This document shows, piece by piece, positions 24,125-33,477 of a stretch of DNA of 64,000 bases. Origin of the DNA: Solirubrobacterales bacterium (GTDB taxonomy: Bacteria > Actinomycetota > Thermoleophilia > Solirubrobacterales > JACPNS01); NCBI GenBank assembly GCA_016185345.1, contig JACPNS010000003.1, forward strand, positions 186,001 to 250,000, read 5' to 3'. Each line of letters starts with the position of its first letter. Within the stretch, counting starts at the first letter, position 1. The translations under genes and the position numbers were made by a program. The notes beneath the pieces were generated by a model. That model had not been told where the DNA came from. It saw only the letters and a list, made by a program, of their open reading frames with translations, and did not search any database.

Positions 24125-24162
24125 CAGCGATTGATTGGCGACCGTCTAAACTTCGCTGAACT

Positions 24163-24372
24163 ATGAAGACTGAGATCCACCCCGAATACGTCGAGGCGAA
24201 AGTCACCTGCAGTTGCGGAAACTCCTTCGTCACGCGCTCGACCAAGTCAGAGCTCCACGTCGAACTCTGCTCGGAGTGCCACCCGTTCTACACCGGTAAG
24301 CAGAAGCTCGTTGACACCGGTGGCCGTGTCGAACGCTTCCAGCGTCGCGCTGCCAAGTCGTCGAAGCGCTAA
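24163..24372 (+). CDS. rpmE: 50S ribosomal protein L31 (zinc-binding form)
   Basis: A 69-residue L31 starting MKTEIHPEY. The zinc ligands are present as CSCG and, 20 residues later, CSEC, so this is the C+ form. It stands in front of DUF1385, prfA and prmC, a gene order conserved in Gram-positive bacteria. Confidence 0.96.
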   Translation: MKTEIHPEYVEAKVTCSCGNSFVTRSTKSELHVELCSECHPFYTGKQKLVDTGGRVERFQRRAAKSSKR

Positions 24373-24396
24373 CGCGCTTCTTGCCTGAGGCCGTGG

Positions 24397-25425
24397 ATGG
24401 CGTCCGACAGCGTCACCGCACCTGAGTCAGCATCGCCCAACGGCGTCGCTGCAATCGGCTCTGGAGTAGAAGAAGCGGGAGTTCATCGCGGCAGCGGCGA
24501 CCTGATCGCAACGCGCGACGCGCCAGTCGGCGGCCAGGCCGTGATTGAAGGCGTGATGATGCGCGGCATCCATCACTGGGCCGTCGCAGTTCGCCTGGAA
24601 GACGGCACGATCGAGAAAGAAGTTCATGACTTCGAGAGCGCCGTCAAGAAGAACCGTTTTTACAAGCTGCCGGTCGTGCGCGGAGTTGTCGCGCTCGTCG
24701 AATCGATGGGCATCGGCATCAAGGCACTCGGAATCGCCGCCAACAAGCAGCTCGGCGATGAAGAAGAAGAGATTGGCGGCACAACTTGGGCGTTGACCGT
24801 CGCGGCCTCGCTGATCTTCTCGGTCGCGTTCTTCTTCCTTCTGCCGCTGGGCCTGATCAGCCTCATCCAGGGCGACAGCGGCAGCTCACTGCAGTTCGTG
24901 CTGTTTGAGAAGCTCCTGCGCATTGCGATCTTCATCGCCTATCTGTATGTGATCTCGCTGCTTCCAGACCTACGACGAGTATTCGAATACCACGGCGCCG
25001 AACACAAGGTGATTTTCAACTACGAGTCTGGCCGGCCATTGACCCCGGAGAACGCCCAGCGCTTCTCACGTTTTCACCCGCGCTGCGGTACGAGCTTCCT
25101 GCTGCTGGTCTTCATCGTCTCGATCTTCGTGCTTCTGCCCCTGGGCCGCCCGGAGTGGTACATCCTCTTCCCGTCGCGCGTTCTGGCCGTGCCGATCGTG
25201 GCCGGTCTCGCCTTCGAGCTGATCAAGCTGATCGGCAAGCACCGCACCAAGGGCTGGGCCCGAGCGATCATGTGGCCGGGGCTACAGCTGCAGCGACTGA
25301 CCACACGCGAGCCTGACCTTGAGCAGCTTGAGGTTGCGATTGCGTCGCTTGAGGCCGTGCTTGAAAAGGAAGATCCTCGTGAGGCTGTGAAGGACGACGA
25401 AATCGGCATGGAGATTGTCGCCTGA
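24397..25425 (+). CDS. DUF1385 family membrane protein
   Basis: A 342-residue protein with a disordered N-terminus, the family start GGQAVIEGVMMRG, about four membrane segments between residues 125 and 275, and the conserved EYHGAEHKVIFNYESG and FHPRCGTSFLLLV motifs. The conserved His and Cys residues suggest a catalytic or metal site, but no biochemical role is established. It regularly sits beside prfA and rpmE, as here. Confidence 0.88.
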   Translation: MASDSVTAPESASPNGVAAIGSGVEEAGVHRGSGDLIATRDAPVGGQAVIEGVMMRGIHHWAVAVRLEDGTIEKEVHDFESAVKKNRFYKLPVVRGVVALVESMGIGIKALGIAANKQLGDEEEEIGGTTWALTVAASLIFSVAFFFLLPLGLISLIQGDSGSSLQFVLFEKLLRIAIFIAYLYVISLLPDLRRVFEYHGAEHKVIFNYESGRPLTPENAQRFSRFHPRCGTSFLLLVFIVSIFVLLPLGRPEWYILFPSRVLAVPIVAGLAFELIKLIGKHRTKGWARAIMWPGLQLQRLTTREPDLEQLEVAIASLEAVLEKEDPREAVKDDEIGMEIVA

Positions 25426-25482
25426 GGCGCTGATTCGTACGATTCACCGCCCCAGGCCTGCTCGACCTAGACTGAGCGCCGC

Positions 25483-26532
25483 ATGATCACCGAACTCCTG
25501 AACCAGATCGAACAGCGCTTCGCCGATGTCCAGGCGCAGATGAGTGATCCCGAAGTGATCAACGATCGCGAGCGCTACGCCGCGGTCGGGCGCGAGTACA
25601 GCCAGCTCGAGCCGGCGCACGATCTGGTCGTTGAGTACCGCCGTGCCGAATCCGACATGGAGGGCGCGAAGGACCTTGTCGACGAGGACGAAGAGTTCGC
25701 CGAACTCTACGACAGCTCAAAGGCTCGCATCACAGAGCTCGAAGACGAGATCCGCATGGCGATGATCGACCGCGACCCCAACGACGACAAGGACGTGATC
25801 ATCGAACTTCGTCCGGGCACCGGTGGGGAAGAGGCAGGAAACTTCGCAGCCGATCTGTACCGCATGATCACGCGCTACGCCGAGCGCTTGAAGTTCAAAC
25901 CCGAGTTGATCGAGGCCGACGACGGCGGGCACTACACGCTCGCCATCAAGGGCGACGCTGCCTTCAGCATATTCAAGTACGAAGGTGGTACCCACCGCGT
26001 TCAACGCGTTCCCGAGACCGAGTCCCAGGGCCGCATCCACACCTCCACCGCGACCGTCGCCGTGATGCCCGAGGCAGACGATGTTGATGTGCAGATAGAT
26101 CAGAACGACTTGCAGATCGACGTCTACCGCAGCTCTGGCCCGGGCGGCCAGTCGGTGAACACGACCGACTCCGCCGTCCGCATCACGCACAAACCAACAG
26201 GCGTCGTCGTCTCGATGCAGGATGAGAAGTCGCAGCTTCAGAATCGTGAGAAGGCGATGCGTGTTCTGCGTGCCCGCCTGTTCGAGCGCGCGCTTGAAGA
26301 GCAGCACGCCGCTGCGGCCGCCGAGCGCAAGGCGCAGGTTGGCACCGGCGAGCGCTCGGGGAAGATCCGCACCTACAACTTCCCGCAGGGCCGAGTGACC
26401 GACCACCGGATAAAGCTCACCGCGCACAACCTCGATGCGGTGCTTGACGGCGAGCTCGATGAGTTCACAAGCGCCCTTCAGGCGGACGAAAAGCGCCAGA
26501 TGCTCGAGGCGCAGACGGGCACCACCGGCTGA
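25483..26532 (+). CDS. prfA: Peptide chain release factor 1
   Basis: A 349-residue class I release factor reading UAA and UAG. The GGQ peptidyl-hydrolysis motif is at residues 221-223 ([11 protein letters not shown]). The ATG at 25483 matches the family start. The stop overlaps the ATG of prmC, whose product methylates the GGQ glutamine, so the pair is translationally coupled. RF1 is the factor that would act at the in-frame TAG in the NDH-2 remnant. Confidence 0.96.
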   Translation: MITELLNQIEQRFADVQAQMSDPEVINDRERYAAVGREYSQLEPAHDLVVEYRRAESDMEGAKDLVDEDEEFAELYDSSKARITELEDEIRMAMIDRDPNDDKDVIIELRPGTGGEEAGNFAADLYRMITRYAERLKFKPELIEADDGGHYTLAIKGDAAFSIFKYEGGTHRVQRVPETESQGRIHTSTATVAVMPEADDVDVQIDQNDLQIDVYRSSGPGGQSVNTTDSAVRITHKPTGVVVSMQDEKSQLQNREKAMRVLRARLFERALEEQHAAAAAERKAQVGTGERSGKIRTYNFPQGRVTDHRIKLTAHNLDAVLDGELDEFTSALQADEKRQMLEAQTGTTG

Positions 26533-27380
26533 TGCTGGCGATGGCCGCGCCGTCAACGGCTCGCGAGCTGATCGATCACGGCGAGGCGCGCCTGCGCGCC
26601 GCCGGCATCGACACCCCGAGGCTCGACGCCGAACTCCTGCTCGCCGAGGCAGCGGGAGTCACGCGATCACAGATCGTCGCCGGACTGATTGATCCGACTG
26701 GCTCAATCAGAACTTACGAAGCATGGCTCAAGCGCCGTGTCGGTCGCGAGCCGCTGGCGTACATCACCGGCCGTCAAGGCTTTCGCCGGATCGTCCTGCG
26801 CGTCGACGACCGGGTATTGATCCCGCGACCAGAGACCGAGCTCCTCGTGGCAGTGGTGAAGGTCGGTCGTCCGTGCGGGATTCTTGATCTTGGAACGGGA
26901 AGCGGGGCCGTTGCCCTCGCCCTCGCGGATGAACTCCCCGACGCCACGATCACCGCCGCCGACATTTCGCCCGCCGCACTTGCGGTCGCTCGAATAAACG
27001 CGTGTGAAACGGGCGCGAGTGATCGCGTGAGTTTCGTCGAATCCGATCTGCTCAATTCGGTGGACGGCATCTTTGACGCGATCTCGGCGAACCTGCCGTA
27101 CGTCGCAGCCGGAGATATCGCCGGCCTTCAGCCGGAGGTGTCAGCCTTCGAGCCACGTCTCGCTCTCGATGGCGGCGCGGACGGTCTCGACCTGGTGCGA
27201 AAGCTCGCAGCGACCGCGCCGGCACAGTTGAAGCCCAGCGGCCTGCTCGCACTTGAGATCGGCGAGGGGCACGCGGCCGAGACCGAGCGGATTCTTCAGA
27301 CTGCGGGCTTCGCCGAGATCGAGCGCCACCAGGACCTCTCCGGGACCGAGCGCGTGGTGAGCGGCCGAGCCGCGCGATGA
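26532..27380 (+). CDS. prmC: Release factor glutamine methyltransferase
   Basis: A 282-residue SAM-dependent N5-glutamine methyltransferase for RF1 and RF2. The SAM-binding ILDLGTGSGAVALALA is clear. The catalytic (N)PPY loop reads NLPY here, an unusual but tolerated change. The start overlaps the prfA stop (TGATG). A second Met lies three codons later. The gene overlaps the next one by 4 bases. Confidence 0.92.
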   Translation: MLAMAAPSTARELIDHGEARLRAAGIDTPRLDAELLLAEAAGVTRSQIVAGLIDPTGSIRTYEAWLKRRVGREPLAYITGRQGFRRIVLRVDDRVLIPRPETELLVAVVKVGRPCGILDLGTGSGAVALALADELPDATITAADISPAALAVARINACETGASDRVSFVESDLLNSVDGIFDAISANLPYVAAGDIAGLQPEVSAFEPRLALDGGADGLDLVRKLAATAPAQLKPSGLLALEIGEGHAAETERILQTAGFAEIERHQDLSGTERVVSGRAAR

Positions 27381-28018
27381 CCGCGATCTCTCCAGACTCA
27401 GGCGCTGATTTCCAGGACGCGATCAGCAACGGAGAAATCGTGATCTTCCCGACCGACACGCTCTATGGAATTGCCTGCGATCCCGACGACGCCGCAGCGG
27501 CCGAGCGCATCCACGAATTGAAGGGTCGGCCGCCCAAGAAACCATCCGCAGTGATGTACTTCTCACTCGATCGTCTGCTCGCCGATGTCGGAGGTGACCT
27601 CGGCGCGAGGACCCTGAACCTTGTGGAGCAGCTCCTTCCGGGCCCGTTCACCCTCGTTGTCGCCAACCGCGGCAATCGCTTCGTCCCGGCCTGCGCTGGA
27701 TCGCCGGAGAAGCTCGGCCTGCGCGTACCGAAGCTCGGTCCCGCGATCGAGCCGCTCGGCGGCGTGGAGATCCCGGTGATGCAGACGAGCGCCAACCTCA
27801 GCGGCGGTCCCGACGCGACGGCAGTCGAAGACATCGACCCCGCGATCATCGCCGGGGTGGACCTTGTGCTCGACGGTGGCCCCTTGCTCGGCTACGGCTC
27901 GACCGTTGCGGACATATCTGAGCTCGAAGACGGCCGTTGGCGGCTGCTCCGATCGCAGTTGCCGCGCACAAGTGGCCGCATCGCTGAACTGATCGGCTTT
28001 CCGCCCGAATCTGACTGA
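27377..28018 (+). CDS. Sua5/YciO/YrdC family L-threonylcarbamoyladenylate synthase
   Basis: A 213-residue YrdC-fold protein. It has the family start (GEIVIFPTDTLYGIACD), the KxR/KPSAVMYF loop and PVMQTSANLSGG. It makes threonylcarbamoyl-AMP for the t6A37 modification of tRNAs. It overlaps prmC by ATGA and belongs to the prfA-prmC-sua5 string common in actinobacteria. Confidence 0.92.
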   Translation: MTAISPDSGADFQDAISNGEIVIFPTDTLYGIACDPDDAAAAERIHELKGRPPKKPSAVMYFSLDRLLADVGGDLGARTLNLVEQLLPGPFTLVVANRGNRFVPACAGSPEKLGLRVPKLGPAIEPLGGVEIPVMQTSANLSGGPDATAVEDIDPAIIAGVDLVLDGGPLLGYGSTVADISELEDGRWRLLRSQLPRTSGRIAELIGFPPESD

Positions 28019-28114
28019 AATGACGGATCTCGCCCGGAGGGGTTGAGGTTTGCTCGCAGCGACCGATAACCGGAAGACGTATGCGTACGTAATCCCGCGT
28101 ACCCGTATGCAGAT

Positions 28115-28939
28115 ATGCAAGATTCGATCGCCCATTACGTAGCTCTAGGTTTCGCACTCTCAGCCGCGCTCGTCGGAATTTCCGGCGCGCGGAAGGCCAG
28201 GGGTGGCTTCCGCTCGCGCTCCGCGCAGACCTACGCGCGGGCCGCTCTGCTCACGGCAGTGGGCTTCGCGATCGGTATTGCGGTCGAGAGCGAGATCGTC
28301 TTCCTCGCGGGTGCGTCCATCGGGATGGCGCTGGTTGCTTTTGGACTGATGATTCAGGCCAAGGAGGGCGAGGTATTCGTGAAGATCGCGTCCGAACAGC
28401 GCGTCGACTTCAACAGCGGCCTGCCGAATGAGCGTCTCTTCTATGAGCGGCTGAACGCCGAGCACTCGCGCACCAAGCGCACCAACCAGCGCTACTCGAT
28501 CGCAACATTCGAGATCGACAACTACGACCTGCTCAGCGACGCCGACAAGTCGAACGGGATGAAGCTGCTCGCCGAATCTCTGAACGAATCGATTCGCAAC
28601 ACCGACACGCTCGGCCGCGTCGCGGACAACCAAGTTGCCGTACTGCTAGTCGACACGCTCGCCGAGGGTGCGATCATCGGCTGCGACCGAGCCTGCGAGC
28701 GATTCTTCTTTCAGAGCTGCGGTCACAACGACACCGCGCACGTGACCAGGCCACTGACCGTTTCGGCCGGAATTGCCGCTTTCGACGACGACACTGTCGA
28801 TCCTCATCACGTCGTCGACAACGCCAAGCTTGCGCTCAAGCGCCTTCACGACGAGATGGACTCGGGCATCAAGGTTTACGACCGCAATGAGTTCGTGCGC
28901 CAGGCCGACAGCGACTTAGAGGCGCAGCTCAGCGCCTGA
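28115..28939 (+). CDS. Membrane protein with a degenerate GGDEF domain
   Basis: A 274-residue protein with about three N-terminal membrane helices (residues 5-80) and a diguanylate-cyclase-like domain. The domain keeps the fold markers (SGLPNERLFYERL, FEIDNYDLLSD, VSAGIA), but the active loop reads GRVADNQVAVLL at 167-178, so GGDEF is replaced by ADNQV. It cannot be a normal cyclase; it may bind GTP or c-di-GMP or act as a scaffold. It sits between sua5 and rpiB, in a place usually filled by housekeeping genes. Confidence 0.82.
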   Translation: MQDSIAHYVALGFALSAALVGISGARKARGGFRSRSAQTYARAALLTAVGFAIGIAVESEIVFLAGASIGMALVAFGLMIQAKEGEVFVKIASEQRVDFNSGLPNERLFYERLNAEHSRTKRTNQRYSIATFEIDNYDLLSDADKSNGMKLLAESLNESIRNTDTLGRVADNQVAVLLVDTLAEGAIIGCDRACERFFFQSCGHNDTAHVTRPLTVSAGIAAFDDDTVDPHHVVDNAKLALKRLHDEMDSGIKVYDRNEFVRQADSDLEAQLSA

Positions 28940-28983
28940 AAAGGTCGTGGTCGCGCGACCCTTGCCGTTGCTACGGTGACGGT

Positions 28984-29460
28984 GTGAAAATCGCGATCGC
29001 ATCCGACCATGCCGGCTTCGAATTGAAGCAGCATATTGCCGCTGCCTTGCGGGCCGAAGGACACGACGTGAAGGACTTCGGCACTGAGTCCGAGGAGTCC
29101 GTCGACTACCCCGACTTCGCAGAACCAGCCGCGCGTGAAGTTGCCGCTGGCGACGCCGAACGCGGCGTGCTCGTTTGCGGAAGCGGCGTTGGCGTGTCGA
29201 TCGTCGCCAACAAGGTCGACGGCATTCGGGCGGTGCACGCGCATGACAGCGACGAGGCATCAATGAGCCGCCAGCACAACGACGCGAACGTCGTCACGGT
29301 GGGCGAGCGCACCACCGCTCCGGAGGACGCAATCAAGATCGTCAATGCTTTTCTCTCAACTGAATTTGAAGGCGGCCGCCATCAGAAGCGCGTCGACAAA
29401 ATCGCGCTGGTCGAGGGACACACCACCACCAGGGCATCGGCCAAGGAGACCTACTTGTGA
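28984..29460 (+). CDS. rpiB: Ribose-5-phosphate isomerase B
   Basis: A 158-residue RpiB/LacAB sugar isomerase interconverting ribose-5-phosphate and ribulose-5-phosphate. The N-terminal [14 protein letters not shown] and the active-site [14 protein letters not shown] are intact. The start is GTG at 28984. It overlaps glyA by 4 bases, an order kept in many actinobacteria. Confidence 0.94.
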   Translation: MKIAIASDHAGFELKQHIAAALRAEGHDVKDFGTESEESVDYPDFAEPAAREVAAGDAERGVLVCGSGVGVSIVANKVDGIRAVHAHDSDEASMSRQHNDANVVTVGERTTAPEDAIKIVNAFLSTEFEGGRHQKRVDKIALVEGHTTTRASAKETYL

Positions 29461-30746
29461 GCGAGCTACCGGAAGACTTATTCAATGCCCCCCTCGAAGA
29501 GGTGGATCCCGAGATCGCGCAGGTCCTGAAAGACGAGCTCGGCCGCCAGCAGAACACGCTTGAGATGATCGCCAGCGAGAACTTCGTCCCGCGCGCGATT
29601 CTCGAAGCGCAGGGCTCCGTGCTCACCAACAAATACGCCGAGGGCTATCCGGGCAAGCGCTACTACGGCGGCTGCGAATACGTCGACGTTGCCGAGACAC
29701 TCGCGATCGATCGCGCCAAGGCGCTGTTCGGCGCGGAGTTCGCGAACGTCCAACCGCACTCAGGGGCGCAGGCAAACACTGCCGTCTACCACGCGCTTCT
29801 GCAGCCCAGCGAGACCTTGCTGGGCCTCGAGCTCTCACACGGCGGGCACCTCTCACACGGCATGAAGATCAACGTCTCCGGTCGCCTCTACGACATCGCC
29901 GCATACGGCGTGCGCAAGGACGACTACCGGATCCACATGGAAGACGTCGCAAAGATCGCCGAAGAGCGCAAACCCAAGCTGATCGTCGCCGGCTGGAGCG
30001 CGTACCCGCGTCAGCTCGACTTTGCGGCATTCCGCGAGATCGCAGATTCCGTTGGCGCGCTGTTGATGGTCGACATGGCCCACTTCGCCGGCCTCGTGGC
30101 CGCAGGTGAGCATCCTTCACCGGTGCCGTACGCAGACGTCGTGACCACCACTATCCACAAAACGATCGGCGGCGGACGCAGCGGAATGATCCTCGCCAAG
30201 GAAGAGCACGGCAAGGCAATCAACTCCGCCGTCTTCCCCGGACAGCAGGGCGGACCGCTGATGCACATCATCGCCGGCAAGGCCGTTGCGTTCAAGATCG
30301 CGGCGAGCGACTCATTCAAGGAGCGCCAACAGCGCACGCGCCGCGGCGCCTCGATCCTCGCCGAGAAGATGCTCGGGAAGGGCGTGAATGTCCTGACCGG
30401 CGGCACCGACGTGCACCTCGTGCTCGCCGACCTGCAGGGCAGCCCGCTCAACGGCCAGGAGGCCGAAGACCGCCTGCACGAGATCGACATCACCGTCAAC
30501 CGCAACTCGATTCCTTTCGACCCGCTCCCGCCGTCAGTTTCCAGTGGCCTGCGGATTGGTACGCCAGCGCTGGCAACGCGCGGATTCCAGGACGACGACT
30601 TCGCCGAGGTCGGCGAAGTGATCGCCACGGCGCTCGCCGCCGAGGAGTGGAACGATGCAATCCGCACCGAGCTGCGTGGGCGGGCAACTGCGCTCGCGAA
30701 CAAGTTTCCGCTGTACGAGCATCTGAGTTCACCAGCGATAGCGTGA
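29457..30746 (+). CDS. glyA: Serine hydroxymethyltransferase
   Basis: A 429-residue PLP enzyme converting serine and tetrahydrofolate to glycine and methylene-THF. The N-terminal [14 protein letters not shown], the GANQ-like [23 protein letters not shown] and the PLP-lysine site [15 protein letters not shown] are all present. The GTG start overlaps the rpiB stop. Its stop is only 2 bases before the first AbiE operator, which marks the insertion boundary of a toxin-antitoxin module. Confidence 0.96.
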   Translation: MSELPEDLFNAPLEEVDPEIAQVLKDELGRQQNTLEMIASENFVPRAILEAQGSVLTNKYAEGYPGKRYYGGCEYVDVAETLAIDRAKALFGAEFANVQPHSGAQANTAVYHALLQPSETLLGLELSHGGHLSHGMKINVSGRLYDIAAYGVRKDDYRIHMEDVAKIAEERKPKLIVAGWSAYPRQLDFAAFREIADSVGALLMVDMAHFAGLVAAGEHPSPVPYADVVTTTIHKTIGGGRSGMILAKEEHGKAINSAVFPGQQGGPLMHIIAGKAVAFKIAASDSFKERQQRTRRGASILAEKMLGKGVNVLTGGTDVHLVLADLQGSPLNGQEAEDRLHEIDITVNRNSIPFDPLPPSVSSGLRIGTPALATRGFQDDDFAEVGEVIATALAAEEWNDAIRTELRGRATALANKFPLYEHLSSPAIA

Positions 30747-30748
30747 TG

Positions 30749-30781
30749 GCATAAAATACCGGAAAAAACGGTACTTTATGC
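30749..30781 (+). promoter_or_regulatory. AbiE operator, copy 1 (33-bp imperfect palindrome)
   Basis: The sequence runs from GCATAAA to TTTATGC with TACCG and CGGTA around an A-rich centre. It is repeated, with few changes, 52 bases downstream. It begins 2 bases after the glyA stop. AbiEi antitoxins are known to bind two inverted repeats in their own promoter, which fits this pair. Confidence 0.75.
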
Positions 30782-30800
30782 AGTTTACGTTTCGTGACAT

Positions 30801-30833
30801 GCATAAACTACCGGAAAAACCGGTATATTGTGC
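30801..30833 (+). promoter_or_regulatory. AbiE operator, copy 2, overlapping the promoter -10
   Basis: Second copy of the 33-bp palindrome (ACCGG-aaaaa-CCGGT core). TATATT at 30824-30829 inside its right end is a good -10 hexamer and would start transcription at or next to the ATG at 30837, giving a nearly leaderless message. Binding here would block RNA polymerase. Confidence 0.7.
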
Positions 30834-30836
30834 GAA

Positions 30837-31400
30837 ATGCCGGGAATCGCACAACGAACTCTCCTCGATATTGCGTGGGATCAGCACGGTTACGTCACCA
30901 GCAGCGATGCGCGTCGCGCTGGTATAGACCCGCGGCGTCTGGTTGACCTGAAGGCAAATGGGCAGGCGACTCGTGAAGCGCACGGCATATACCGCCTGTC
31001 GCAGATTCCCTACGACGAGTACGACCAGTACATGTTCGCCACGCTGTGGCCACGCGGAGCTGGGGTGATTTCGCACGAGTCGGCAGCCGTGCTCCACCAG
31101 CTCGGGAACGTAAATCCTGCGCAAATCGACGTAACCGTGCCACGCGCCATGCGGTTCGGGAAGCGACCACCGGCGTTCCTTGAACTTCACCGCGAGAACC
31201 TTGAGGAAGGATCAATCGTGCGAGTCGAAGGCGTGCCGGTCGTATCCCCATTTCGTGCCGCCTTCGAAATGATCACGGGACAGTCGCGACGCGACCTGAC
31301 CAGGCAAGTAGTCGAGGAAGCCCGTGCCGCGGCGCTGATCACGCGTGACCAGCGCGACTTTCTGATGGGGCTGATCGTTGCGGGCGCGTCAAATGACTAG
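30837..31400 (+). CDS. abiEi: Type IV toxin-antitoxin system AbiEi antitoxin/repressor
   Basis: A 187-residue AbiEi-family protein. The N-terminal winged helix (LLDIAWDQHGYVTSSDARRAGIDPRRLVDL) binds DNA, and the C-terminal domain (ISHESAAVLHQLGNVNPAQIDVTVP) belongs to the antitoxin fold. ATG 30837 is preferred to an upstream TTG inside the operator. It overlaps the toxin gene by 8 bases. Third-codon bases are less GC-rich than in neighbouring housekeeping genes by eye, suggesting horizontal acquisition. Confidence 0.88.
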   Translation: MPGIAQRTLLDIAWDQHGYVTSSDARRAGIDPRRLVDLKANGQATREAHGIYRLSQIPYDEYDQYMFATLWPRGAGVISHESAAVLHQLGNVNPAQIDVTVPRAMRFGKRPPAFLELHRENLEEGSIVRVEGVPVVSPFRAAFEMITGQSRRDLTRQVVEEARAAALITRDQRDFLMGLIVAGASND

Positions 31401-32280
31401 GACATACGAAGATGCGCCGGTGAACGTGAAGACGCTTGAACAGCGGATGAGAAACCGCGTCGAGAATGCGACATTCAACCGAACGCGCCGAGAACTCTCG
31501 AACTTGGCCGTGCTAAAGGCGTTGAGCGGGCTGCTGGATACGAACGGTGATCCGATATTCGCTGTCAAGGGGGGCGTGGCGATGGAAATCGAGTTCGGGT
31601 TTTCGGCGCGCACCACAACCGATCTCGACGTCGGATTTCGCGCTCAGGTGAGCGAGTTGGCAGACCTCTTGGCGGACGCGCTTGCTCCCGGATGGGGTGG
31701 GTTTGAATTTCGAATATCGAGACCATTGGAGCCGATTTGGGAAACCGGCGAATTCGGGGCAGATATCAAAGTGAGTTACCTCTCTCGCGAATGGGGAGCC
31801 GTGAAGCTTGAGGTGGGACCGGCGGAGGGCGTATCCGGAATGGGAGTCAGAACCGTAGAGAACGCGGCATTTAACCCGGAAGAGGTCGGCATTGAATCGA
31901 TACTGAGTGTGTCCGCTGTCGAGAAGCAATACATGATCGCCCAGAAGCTGCACGCGTGTACGGACCACTCGCGATTGGGGCGACCGAATGAGCGAGCTCG
32001 TGACGTTCCGGATGTAATCGTCCTCTGGGAGTCCTTGGCCGACGGGTTACGTCGGGACGTTCGTGGAGCCTGTGTAGAGATCTTCGAGTTGCGTGGCAAG
32101 CAGGCTTGGCCGCCGACAGTCGAAGTTGTTGACGGATGGGAGTCGGATTACGCGCGAGCGATCGAAGGGACCGCATTCGCAATCCAAGACGTGAAAGCTG
32201 CCGTGGCACGGACAAACACGATCATCGATGAAATCGAAACCGAGGCAGGAAAGTCGTCGGACGTGAGCGGCGAATCGTGA
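31393..32280 (+). CDS. abiEii: AbiEii/AbiGii family nucleotidyltransferase toxin
   Basis: A 295-residue toxin of the nucleotidyltransferase fold. The motif KGG at 59-61 is followed by the metal-binding D77-L-D79 in TTTDLDV, and the conserved AQKLHA and ARDVPDVIVL segments follow. AbiEii-type toxins block growth by nucleotidylating a cellular target (tRNA in studied homologues), and AbiEi counters them without direct contact. It starts inside abiEi (ATG 31393) and its stop overlaps the GTG of wecA, so an essential-pathway gene is coupled to a toxin. Confidence 0.9.
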   Translation: MTRTYEDAPVNVKTLEQRMRNRVENATFNRTRRELSNLAVLKALSGLLDTNGDPIFAVKGGVAMEIEFGFSARTTTDLDVGFRAQVSELADLLADALAPGWGGFEFRISRPLEPIWETGEFGADIKVSYLSREWGAVKLEVGPAEGVSGMGVRTVENAAFNPEEVGIESILSVSAVEKQYMIAQKLHACTDHSRLGRPNERARDVPDVIVLWESLADGLRRDVRGACVEIFELRGKQAWPPTVEVVDGWESDYARAIEGTAFAIQDVKAAVARTNTIIDEIETEAGKSSDVSGES

Positions 32281-33440
32281 GCTTGGAACTGCAAGCACTC
32301 TCAGCTTTCGCGGTCGCGACGATCGTCTCATTCGCGTTGACGCCGCTCGTCGCGAAGCTCGCCTTCCGCGTCGGTGCCGTCGCGCACGTCAGCGACCGAT
32401 CGCTGCACGACCACGATATGCCGAGCCTCGGCGGGCTGGCGATCTTGTCCGGGCTGCTGGTCGCTTCGCTCGCGTTCCTGCCTGAAAGCACCGAGAGCAA
32501 AGGCATCATCGCCGGCGCGCTCGTGATCGCTCTGGTCGGAACGCTCGACGACATCTTTGATCTCCCGCCGCTGGTCAAGCTGATCGGCCAGTTCTGCGGC
32601 GCGGCAATTCCAGTTTTCTCCGGTGTGGTGGTGACCAACTTCACGCTGCCGTTCATCGACCCTGTGGCCCTGGGCGACTGGGCCGTGCCGCTGACGATGC
32701 TCGGCATCGTCGCGGTGATCAACGTCGTCAACCTCACCGACGGCGCCGACGGCCTGGCGGCGGGCGTGTGTTTCATCGGGGCGGCGACCTTTGCGATCAT
32801 CACCCTTTCCCTCAACCGCGACGCCGCGGGCATCCTCGCTGCCGCGACTGCAGGCGCATCGCTCGGGTTCCTCTTTCATAACTTCTACCCGGCGACGATC
32901 TTCATGGGAGACGCAGGCTCAAACCTGCTCGGCTACCTGCTCGCCTGCATCGCGATCCAGGGCGTTTTGAAGACCGCAGCAGCCGTCGCGCTGTTCTTCC
33001 CGCTGGTGATTCTCGCTGTCCCGATCCTTGACACCGGGTTCGTGGTGGCCAAGCGCCTGAAGTACGGCAAACCGATCTACGCGGCAGACCGATGGCACTT
33101 CCATCACCGCTTCGTCAACATCGGGTTCTCCCAACGTCGCACGGTCCTCTACCTCTACGCCTGGACTCTGAGTCTTGCCGGCATGGCGCTGGCGCTGCGC
33201 TTCATTCCGTACACCGACGGTCACGGCAACCTCGACACCGGCTGGACGCTCGTGCTCGCCGGGATCGGCGTCCTTGTGATCATCGCCAGCTTCTACCTTG
33301 TCGTGGTGCTTGAGATCCTCAAGCTAAGGCGTTTCCGCGGGCGCTCATGGCGTCGCGGGCAGGCGACATCCGAAGAGGTAGACGCAGAGGTTGCGGAAGA
33401 ACTCGCCACGGGGGACTTTCCGGCCGTTCGCCCCGACTGA
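32277..33440 (+). CDS. wecA: MraY/WecA-type undecaprenyl-phosphate sugar-1-phosphate transferase
   Basis: A 387-residue membrane enzyme with about 10 helices. It keeps GTLDDIFDLPP, NVVNLTDGADGLAAG, NFYPATIFMGDAGS and the cytoplasmic DRWHFHHRF loop of the WecA branch. It should load GlcNAc-1-phosphate onto undecaprenyl phosphate, the first step of wall polysaccharide synthesis. GTG 32277 overlaps the AbiEii stop by 4 bases. In related actinobacteria this gene follows the prfA/glyA string and precedes atpI; here AbiE has been inserted before it. Confidence 0.92.
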   Translation: MSLELQALSAFAVATIVSFALTPLVAKLAFRVGAVAHVSDRSLHDHDMPSLGGLAILSGLLVASLAFLPESTESKGIIAGALVIALVGTLDDIFDLPPLVKLIGQFCGAAIPVFSGVVVTNFTLPFIDPVALGDWAVPLTMLGIVAVINVVNLTDGADGLAAGVCFIGAATFAIITLSLNRDAAGILAAATAGASLGFLFHNFYPATIFMGDAGSNLLGYLLACIAIQGVLKTAAAVALFFPLVILAVPILDTGFVVAKRLKYGKPIYAADRWHFHHRFVNIGFSQRRTVLYLYAWTLSLAGMALALRFIPYTDGHGNLDTGWTLVLAGIGVLVIIASFYLVVVLEILKLRRFRGRSWRRGQATSEEVDAEVAEELATGDFPAVRPD

Positions 33441-33441
33441 T

Positions 33442-33477
33442 TGCCGGTAGGGCTCCACTCGGAGCCTACATTCGGCA
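33442..33477 (+). terminator. Interrupted stem-loop after wecA
   Basis: GGCTCC and GGAGCC form a stem with a 4-base loop, extended outward by GTAG/CTAC-like pairs with a bulge and by TGCCG/CGGCA. It starts just after the wecA stop. There is no T-run. The next 200 bases up to the holin-like gene show no reading frame. Confidence 0.45.
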
